This document shows positions 4,639 through 8,829 of a stretch of 8,829 nucleotides of DNA, one piece after another. Source of the stretch: Flavobacteriales bacterium CG_4_9_14_3_um_filter_32_8 (GTDB lineage Bacteria > Bacteroidota > Bacteroidia > Flavobacteriales_E > Vicingaceae). The translations under genes were made by a program, and so were the position numbers. Each line of letters starts with the position of its first letter. Positions within the stretch are counted from its first letter, which is position 1. The notes under the pieces are model-generated. The model was not told the origin of the DNA, ran no database searches, and worked only from the letters and a program-made list of their open reading frames with translations. Location: assembly GCA_002790175.1 (NCBI GenBank), contig PFUQ01000002.1:1-8829 (forward strand), read 5' to 3'.

Positions 4639-6591
4639 ATGTCAGAAAAAAAAGAAGAAGCAGTAGTGAAAAAAACTACAGCAAAAAAAACAGTTAAGAA
4701 AACAGAAAAAGTAGCTAAAGCTAAAGAAGAAGCTGTAGTTGAAGTTGTTGAAACAGAAAAAGTTGAAGCACCTAAAAAAGAAGTAGAAGCCACTCCTATA
4801 GCTAGAGAAAAAGGTGAAATAAAACCATTATCAGATTTTAATTGGGAAAGAATTGGAAAATACGAAGATTCTTACACCATTGCTGAAAAAGATGAAATGG
4901 AAAAAGTGTACGATGAAACATTAAAATCAATTTCAGAACAAGAGGTTTTAGATGGAGAAGTTATCGCTGTTTCTAACAGAGATGTAGTCATAAACATTGG
5001 GTATAAATCTGAAGCAGTAATTTCTATTTCAGAATTTAGATATAATCCAGATTTAAAAGTAGGTGATAAAGTTGAAGTTTTTGTTATCAGTCAAGAAGAT
5101 AAAAACGGACAATTAATATTATCTCATAGCAAAGCAAGATCATTAAGAGCTTGGGATCGAGTAAACGAAGTGTTAGCCTCTCAAGAAATAATTAAAGGTT
5201 ATGTTAAATGTAGAACTAAAGGTGGATTAATAGTTGACGTATTTGGAATTGAAGCCTTTTTACCAGGTTCTCAAATAGACGTTAAACCAATTAGAGATTA
5301 CGATGTTTATGTTGATAAAACAATGGAATTTAAAGTTGTTAAGATTAACAAAGAATTTAAAAACATTGTAGTTTCTCATAAAGCATTAATTGAAGCCGAA
5401 TTAGAACAACAAAAAGTACAAATCATCTCAAAATTAGAAATAGGTCAAGTATTAGAAGGAACAGTAAAAAATATTACTTCTTACGGTGTATTTATTGATT
5501 TAGGAGGAGTTGATGGATTAGTTCATATTACCGATTTATCTTGGGGTAGAATTAATCACCCAGAAGAATTCTTAGAATTAGATCAGAAATTAAATGTTGT
5601 TATTCTTGATTTTGATGACGATAAAAAAAGAATTGCACTAGGTGTTAAACAATTACAAGAACACCCATGGGATAAATTAGATGCCAAATTAGCAGTAGGT
5701 GATACCATCAAAGGAAAAGTTGTTGTTGTTGCTGATTACGGTGCTTTTATTGAAGTAATTCCTGGCGTTGAAGGATTAGTTCACGTATCAGAAATCACTT
5801 GGAGTAATCATTTAAAACCAGCTCAAGAATTCTTTAAAGTAGGAGAAGAGATTGAAGCTCAGATTTTAACTTTAGACAGAGAAGAAAGAAAAATGTCTTT
5901 AGGTGTTAAACAATTAACTCAAGACCCTTGGGAAGGAGTTGATAAAAAATACACCATTGGTTCTAAACATAAAGGTAAAGTAACCAATATTTCTGATTTT
6001 GGTGTATTCGTTGCTTTAGAATCAGGTGTTGATGGATTAATCCATATCTCTGATTTATCTTGGTCTAAGAAAATTAATCATCCATCAGAATTAACTAGTG
6101 TAGGAGATGACATGGATGTAGTTATCTTAGAAATTGATAGAGAAAATAGAAGATTAAGTTTAGGTCATAAACAATTAGAAGAAAATCCTTGGGATATTTT
6201 TGAAACCATTTTCACAGAAGGTTCTATACATAAAGGAACTGTAACGGAAATTACCCCTAAAGGATTAACAATCGTTACTTTACAGCACGGTGTCGAAGGA
6301 ATTGTAAACAAAAGAAATGCTGAAAAAGAAGATGGTACTTTCCTTAAATTAGAAGATAAAGTTGATTTTAAAGTGTTAGAATTTAACAAAAAATCTAAAA
6401 AAATTGTATTGTCTCATACCTTAATGCATAAAGCATCTGAAGAAGAAGTAGCGGCTGAGAAAAAAACTCAAGCTAAAAAAGCTTCTAAAGCAATGAAAAA
6501 AGTGAACGATAATGTAGAAAAAACTACATTAGGTGATTTAGATGCTCTTTCTTCGTTAAAAGCTGATATGGAAAAAGGAGAAAAAAAATAA
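4639..6591 (+). CDS. rpsA: 30S ribosomal protein S1
   Basis: The 650-residue protein holds six S1 (OB-fold) RNA-binding domains at roughly residues 103-165, 184-250, 269-338, 354-425, 441-512 and 527-597. Domains 3-5 are the most regular, each with G-x-V-x-x-[IV]-x-x-[FY]-G-[VA]-F and an LVHI/LVHV/LIHI-[TS]-[DE]-[LI]-[ST]-W strand. A Lys/Glu/Ala-rich tail of about 60 residues precedes them, and a charged C-terminal segment ends in TLGDLDALSSLKADMEKGEKK. The length exceeds the approximately 557 residues of E. coli S1 and fits the Bacteroidota form. On the 30S subunit S1 holds and unfolds mRNA, which matters in a phylum that rarely uses Shine-Dalgarno pairing. Leu is coded almost only by TTA, unlike the more mixed use in pyrB, which suggests high expression. 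The start is fixed by an A-rich region directly before the ATG. It is a single-gene unit with its own promoter and terminator. Confidence 0.97.
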   Translation: MSEKKEEAVVKKTTAKKTVKKTEKVAKAKEEAVVEVVETEKVEAPKKEVEATPIAREKGEIKPLSDFNWERIGKYEDSYTIAEKDEMEKVYDETLKSISEQEVLDGEVIAVSNRDVVINIGYKSEAVISISEFRYNPDLKVGDKVEVFVISQEDKNGQLILSHSKARSLRAWDRVNEVLASQEIIKGYVKCRTKGGLIVDVFGIEAFLPGSQIDVKPIRDYDVYVDKTMEFKVVKINKEFKNIVVSHKALIEAELEQQKVQIISKLEIGQVLEGTVKNITSYGVFIDLGGVDGLVHITDLSWGRINHPEEFLELDQKLNVVILDFDDDKKRIALGVKQLQEHPWDKLDAKLAVGDTIKGKVVVVADYGAFIEVIPGVEGLVHVSEITWSNHLKPAQEFFKVGEEIEAQILTLDREERKMSLGVKQLTQDPWEGVDKKYTIGSKHKGKVTNISDFGVFVALESGVDGLIHISDLSWSKKINHPSELTSVGDDMDVVILEIDRENRRLSLGHKQLEENPWDIFETIFTEGSIHKGTVTEITPKGLTIVTLQHGVEGIVNKRNAEKEDGTFLKLEDKVDFKVLEFNKKSKKIVLSHTLMHKASEEEVAAEKKTQAKKASKAMKKVNDNVEKTTLGDLDALSSLKADMEKGEKK

Positions 6592-6613
6592 TTTTTTCAA
6601 AAAATAAATACAT

Positions 6614-6649
6614 AAAGCCTTTCTGATTTTTTTCAGAAAGGCTTTTTTT
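6614..6649 (+). terminator. Intrinsic terminator of rpsA
   Basis: Arms 6614-6626 (AAAGCCTTTCTGA) and 6633-6645 (TCAGAAAGGCTTT) form a perfect 13-bp stem with a T6 loop, followed by a run of seven T (6643-6649). It starts 22 bp after the rpsA stop codon and ends 30 bp before the pyrR -7 box. Confidence 0.93.
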
Positions 6650-6678
6650 ATTATGTTAAGATTTATCAAAAAATAGTA

Positions 6679-6686
6679 TATATTTG
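6679..6686 (+). promoter_or_regulatory. pyrR-pyrB promoter (-7 box), likely leaderless transcript
   Basis: TATATTTG matches the Bacteroidota -7 box exactly. Only 7 nt separate it from the ATG at 6694, so transcription should begin at or within a few bases of the start codon. No clear TTG is found at the -33 distance. There is no space for a PyrR-binding loop or an attenuator between promoter and gene. Confidence 0.6.
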
Positions 6687-6693
6687 TGCTTTG

Positions 6694-7248
6694 ATGAAGC
6701 ATAACGATCGAATAATATTAGATTCAACTCAATTTGATCTTACCATAAAAAGGCTAGCTCATCAGCTTATTGAAAATTTCAACGATTTTTCTGATACTGT
6801 TATTATTGGTTTACAACCAAGAGGAACTTTTTTAGCCGCCCGAATAAAAGAAGAACTTAAAGCCATCAACAAAAAATTCGATGTCCAAGTAGGTGCTTTA
6901 GATGTTACTTTTTATAGAGATGATTATAGAAGACAAGACATGCCATTAGTGCCAAGTAAAACAGATGTTGACTTTGTTATTGAAGATAAAAAAGTGATTT
7001 TAATTGATGATGTTTTATTTACAGGCAGAACCATTAGATCTGGATTAGATGCCATGTTAGCATTTGGAAGACCAAGAAATGTGCAATTATTAGTATTAAT
7101 TAATCGGCGATATGAAAGACATTTGCCCATTCAAGCCAACTATATAGGTAAAAATGTACATTCAGTTATCTCTGAACGTGTAAAAGTGAGTTGGAAAGAA
7201 ACAGAAGGCGAAGATCGAGTAATATTATATACACCAGAAAATGAATAA
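6694..7248 (+). CDS. pyrR: PyrR: pyrimidine operon regulator / uracil phosphoribosyltransferase
   Basis: The 184-residue protein is a type I phosphoribosyltransferase of the PyrR family. PyrR makes UMP from uracil and PRPP, and in Gram-positive bacteria also binds pyr mRNA in response to UMP. Visible motifs are the pyrophosphate loop GLQPRGTFLA (39-48), DVTFYRDDYRR (70-80), the PRPP loop VILIDDVLFTGRT (101-113), and the family-specific RYERHLPIQANYIGKN (139-154), which lines up with the HRELPIRADYIGKN region of Bacillus PyrR. KRLAH (19-23) aligns with TRIAH, in the N-terminal region of the Bacillus protein. The length matches Bacillus PyrR (about 181). A TTG codon at 6691 directly precedes the ATG and is not needed as start. 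The gene overlaps pyrB by 8 bp, so the two are probably translationally coupled. Whether RNA binding is kept is not evident: no leader target is visible. Confidence 0.95.
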   Translation: MKHNDRIILDSTQFDLTIKRLAHQLIENFNDFSDTVIIGLQPRGTFLAARIKEELKAINKKFDVQVGALDVTFYRDDYRRQDMPLVPSKTDVDFVIEDKKVILIDDVLFTGRTIRSGLDAMLAFGRPRNVQLLVLINRRYERHLPIQANYIGKNVHSVISERVKVSWKETEGEDRVILYTPENE

Positions 7249-8167
7249 GTTAAGTGTTAATCACCTCTTAGGTATTCGGTATCTTGAAAAAAGAGATATT
7301 GAACTAATATTAGAAACAGCAACCCACTTTAAAGAAGTAATTAATCGCCCCATCAAAAAAGTACCTTCACTAAGAGATATTACCATTGCCAACTTATTTT
7401 TTGAGAATTCTACCAGAACAAAACTCTCTTTCGAAATAGCCGAAAAAAGATTATCAGCCGATATTTTAAATTTCTCTTCAGCCAATTCTTCTGTTAAGAA
7501 AGGAGAAACATTAATTGATACGGTAAACAACATCCTCTCCATGAAAGTGGATATGGTGGTGATGCGGCATCCAAATGTTGGAGCTGCAGAATTTTTAGCC
7601 AAACATGTAAAAGCTAAAATCGTAAATGCTGGTGATGGAGCACACGAACACCCAACTCAAGCTTTACTAGATGCTTTTTCTATCCAAGAAAAACATGGAG
7701 ATTTAAAAGAAAAAAATATTGTTATTGTTGGCGATGTTCTTCATTCACGAGTTGCTTTATCCAACATTTTTTGCTTGCAAAAGCTAGGAGCTAATGTAAA
7801 AGTTTGCGGACCATTAACACTCATCCCTAAATACATTTCATCGTTAGGTGTTGAAGTAATCATTGATTTAAAAGAAGCGTTGAACTGGTGCGATGTAGCT
7901 ATGATGCTGAGGATCCAACTAGAAAGGCAAGACTTAAAATTATTTCCATCTTTACGAGAATACTCCATGCTTTATGGTTTAGATAAAGAATTGTTAGACT
8001 CTTTAGACAAAAGAATAACCATAATGCACCCTGGTCCAATCAATAGAGGGGTTGAAATAACTTCTGATGTTGCGGATAGTAAACAATCCATTATTTTAGA
8101 ACAAGTTCAAAATGGTGTTGCTGTAAGAATGGCGGCACTTTATTTATTGGCAGGAAGAATAGAATAA
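7241..8167 (+). CDS. pyrB: Aspartate carbamoyltransferase catalytic chain
   Basis: The 308-residue enzyme condenses carbamoyl phosphate with aspartate to N-carbamoylaspartate, the committed step of pyrimidine synthesis, in the cytoplasm. Carbamoyl phosphate site: FFENSTRTKLSFE (Ser57-Thr58-Arg59-Thr60). The mobile loop SSVKKGETLIDT supplies Lys87. MRHP gives Arg109, and HEHPTQALLD carries His137. Aspartate site: DVLHSRVA (Arg170) and MLRIQLERQ (Arg224). The closing loop MHPGPINRG lies at 262-270. The Lys after STRT, where many homologues have Arg, is in my recollection common in Bacteroidota sequences. The length equals stand-alone catalytic chains, and no pyrI regulatory chain gene follows, so the enzyme may be an unregulated trimer unless pyrI is elsewhere. 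Its ATG lies inside the last codons of pyrR. Confidence 0.97.
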   Translation: MNKLSVNHLLGIRYLEKRDIELILETATHFKEVINRPIKKVPSLRDITIANLFFENSTRTKLSFEIAEKRLSADILNFSSANSSVKKGETLIDTVNNILSMKVDMVVMRHPNVGAAEFLAKHVKAKIVNAGDGAHEHPTQALLDAFSIQEKHGDLKEKNIVIVGDVLHSRVALSNIFCLQKLGANVKVCGPLTLIPKYISSLGVEVIIDLKEALNWCDVAMMLRIQLERQDLKLFPSLREYSMLYGLDKELLDSLDKRITIMHPGPINRGVEITSDVADSKQSIILEQVQNGVAVRMAALYLLAGRIE

Positions 8168-8177
8168 ATTAACAATA

Positions 8178-8206
8178 CGTCATCCTATGTGAGCGTAATG
8201 CAATGA
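8178..8206. repeat. Possible degenerate copy of a dispersed CGTCAT...GCAAT element
   Basis: The 59-bp gap between pyrB and the isomerase holds CGTCATCCTATGTGAGCG followed by TAATGCAATGATT. This resembles, with changes, a short intergenic repeat I recall from Bacteroidota genomes (CGTCATTGCGAGCG...GCAAT). The recollection is not verified. No promoter box or terminator is seen in this gap. Confidence 0.25.
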
Positions 8207-8226
8207 TTAACAAACAAAAAAATAAA

Positions 8227-8658
8227 ATGAAAGCAATAATTAGTACAGCAAAAGGAGACATGACCGTAGAGTTTTACGAAAAAGATGCTCCAAAAACAGT
8301 CGCCAATTTTACAACATTAGCTAAAAAAGGATTTTATGATGGATTAACTTTTCACCGAGTTATTCCTGATTTTGTAATTCAAGGTGGTTGCCCTAATGGA
8401 ACAGGAACTGGTGGTCCTGGTTATGCAATAGATTGCGAAACAAGTGGCGAAAATCAATACCACGATAGAGGCGTTTTATCAATGGCTCATGCAGGTAAAA
8501 ATACAGGAGGTTCTCAATTCTTTATTTGCCATAGCCGTAACAATACGGCTCATTTAGATGGAGTGCATACTTGTTTTGGAAAAGTGGTAAAAGGGCAAGA
8601 AGTAATTGATTTGATTAAAGGCAATGATGTTATTAATAAAATTGAGATTATCGATTAA
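8227..8658 (+). CDS. Cyclophilin-type peptidyl-prolyl cis-trans isomerase
   Basis: The 143-residue protein is one cyclophilin domain that speeds proline isomerisation in protein folding. Catalytic landmarks are FHRVIPDFVIQGG (Arg44, Phe49, Gln52), LSMAHAG (Met86, Ala87), GSQFFI (Gln97, Phe98, Phe99) and AHLDGVHTCFG (109-118). His109 replaces the Trp of human cyclophilin A, a common bacterial change linked to weak cyclosporin binding. There is no signal peptide, so it is probably cytoplasmic and similar to PpiB, though shorter than the 164-residue E. coli protein. The ATG at 8227 is preferred over the in-frame ATG at 8203: the family starts at MKAIISTAKGDM, and an A-rich region (ACAAACAAAAAAATAAA) precedes 8227 exactly as at rpsA. 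It probably shares the pyrR-pyrB transcript, since no terminator intervenes. No functional link with pyrimidine synthesis is implied. Confidence 0.93.
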   Translation: MKAIISTAKGDMTVEFYEKDAPKTVANFTTLAKKGFYDGLTFHRVIPDFVIQGGCPNGTGTGGPGYAIDCETSGENQYHDRGVLSMAHAGKNTGGSQFFICHSRNNTAHLDGVHTCFGKVVKGQEVIDLIKGNDVINKIEIID

Positions 8659-8662
8659 TTTA

Positions 8663-8722
8663 TCACCTCCCTTAATCCCTCCTCAAGGAGGGAATATCCC
8701 CTTGAGGGGATTATAGGGGTGA
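8663..8722. repeat. Compound palindromic intergenic element
   Basis: The outer arms TCACC (8663-8667) and GGTGA (8718-8722) pair. A second layer follows, TAATCCC (8673-8679) with GGGATTA (8707-8713). Inside are two compact hairpins: CCCTCCTCAAGGAGGG (8677-8692) and TCCCCTTGAGGGGA (8697-8710). The inner hairpins compete with the second layer at their outer bases, so it can fold as one long stem or as a three-way shape. It begins 4 bp after the isomerase stop codon. The C/G-rich runs stand out against the A/T-rich surroundings. It looks like a REP/BIME-type dispersed element. Confidence 0.6.
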
Positions 8723-8735
8723 GTTATAAAATGCC

Positions 8736-8767
8736 AAACCTCCAGCAGCAATGTTGGAGGTTTTTTT
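8736..8767 (+). terminator. Intrinsic terminator of the pyrR-pyrB-isomerase unit
   Basis: Arms 8736-8747 (AAACCTCCAGCA) and 8752-8763 (TGTTGGAGGTTT) pair over 12 positions with one G-U pair. They close a GCAA (GNRA-type) loop and are followed by seven T at 8761-8767. It is the first clear terminator after the rpsA one, so it probably ends the whole pyrR transcript. Confidence 0.92.
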
Positions 8768-8798
8768 ATTGGTGAAACTATTGAGTTTCGTTTTAGCC

Positions 8799-8822
8799 TT
8801 TGTTTGTGTCTTCACAAACAAA
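8799..8822. repeat. Perfect hairpin at the right edge
   Basis: TTTGTTTGTG (8799-8808) and CACAAACAAA (8813-8822) form a perfect 10-bp stem around TCTT. It lies in the non-coding tail after the terminator. On the minus strand the sequence after the stem is not T-rich, and on the plus strand it runs to AAGATA at the edge, so terminator function is not shown. Its relation to the next gene cannot be seen. Confidence 0.45.
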
Positions 8823-8829
8823 AAAGATA

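Noticed and set aside
6165..6389. Minus-strand open frame within rpsA
   Set aside because: It is opposite S1 domains 5 and 6, has no promoter or recognisable motif, and is explained by the strong codon bias of rpsA.
6691..6693. TTG start of pyrR
   Set aside because: An ATG follows directly, and the TTG is at or before the predicted transcription start.
6924..7968. Minus-strand open frames opposite pyrR and pyrB (6924-7130, 7261-7602, 7741-7968)
   Set aside because: All lie opposite well-conserved enzyme genes and show no protein-like features.
8203..8226. Upstream ATG for the isomerase (MINKQKNK extension)
   Set aside because: The extension is coded by the A-rich start region shared with rpsA, and the cyclophilin family begins at the later Met.
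8726..8829. Incoming minus-strand gene at the right edge
   Set aside because: Short open frames exist on the minus strand there, but none has enough length or motif content, and one runs through a clear terminator.
1..8829. tRNA, rRNA, CRISPR array, insertion sequence, phage or defence genes
   Set aside because: No regularly spaced repeats, cloverleaf arms, rRNA-like segments, transposase motifs or defence-family motifs were seen; the genes are mostly conserved housekeeping types.

Overview
The window reads as the chromosome of a Bacteroidota member, most likely a Flavobacteriales-type bacterium. The evidence is a low-GC sequence, a protein ending in a type IX secretion (T9SS) type A sorting domain, several promoters of the Bacteroidota form (TAnnTTTG near -7), A-rich start regions without a clear Shine-Dalgarno sequence, and a long ribosomal protein S1 with a Lys/Glu-rich N-terminal extension. 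I see no phage, transposase, plasmid or CRISPR signal. The gene content is mostly housekeeping; the less explained parts lie between genes.

Left part (1-3540): the 3' end of a large secreted T9SS cargo protein enters from the left edge. It converges on a minus-strand pair, a PepD-type M20 dipeptidase (1189-2628) and a SixA-like histidine phosphatase (2718-3200). The gap between the convergent genes holds a long imperfect hairpin and a 7-bp tandem repeat. A 49-residue single-membrane-span protein (3292-3441) is transcribed divergently from the phosphatase and is followed by a strong two-way terminator hairpin.

Middle part (3541-6650): a small helical protein on the minus strand (3541-3681, start uncertain) diverges from an exported beta-rich, probable outer-membrane barrel protein (3816-4460). 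Next comes rpsA (4639-6591), preceded by a consensus promoter and an approximately 87-nt leader with two interleaved helices, a possible pseudoknot next to the start codon. A strong terminator closes rpsA.

Right part (6651-8829): pyrR and pyrB overlap by 8 bp and are followed after 59 bp by a cyclophilin-type peptidyl-prolyl isomerase. The only clear terminator comes after the isomerase, so the three are probably one transcript. The pyrR promoter lies so close to its ATG that the mRNA may be leaderless, leaving no room for the PyrR attenuator known from Bacillus. PyrR and PyrB act in pyrimidine salvage/regulation and de novo pyrimidine synthesis. The tail of the window holds a compound palindromic repeat, a terminator and a further hairpin at the edge.

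No convincing new multi-gene system is visible. The best leads are the rpsA leader RNA, the two small proteins at 3292-3441 and 3541-3681, the operator-like palindrome at 3242-3251, and the intergenic repeat elements.
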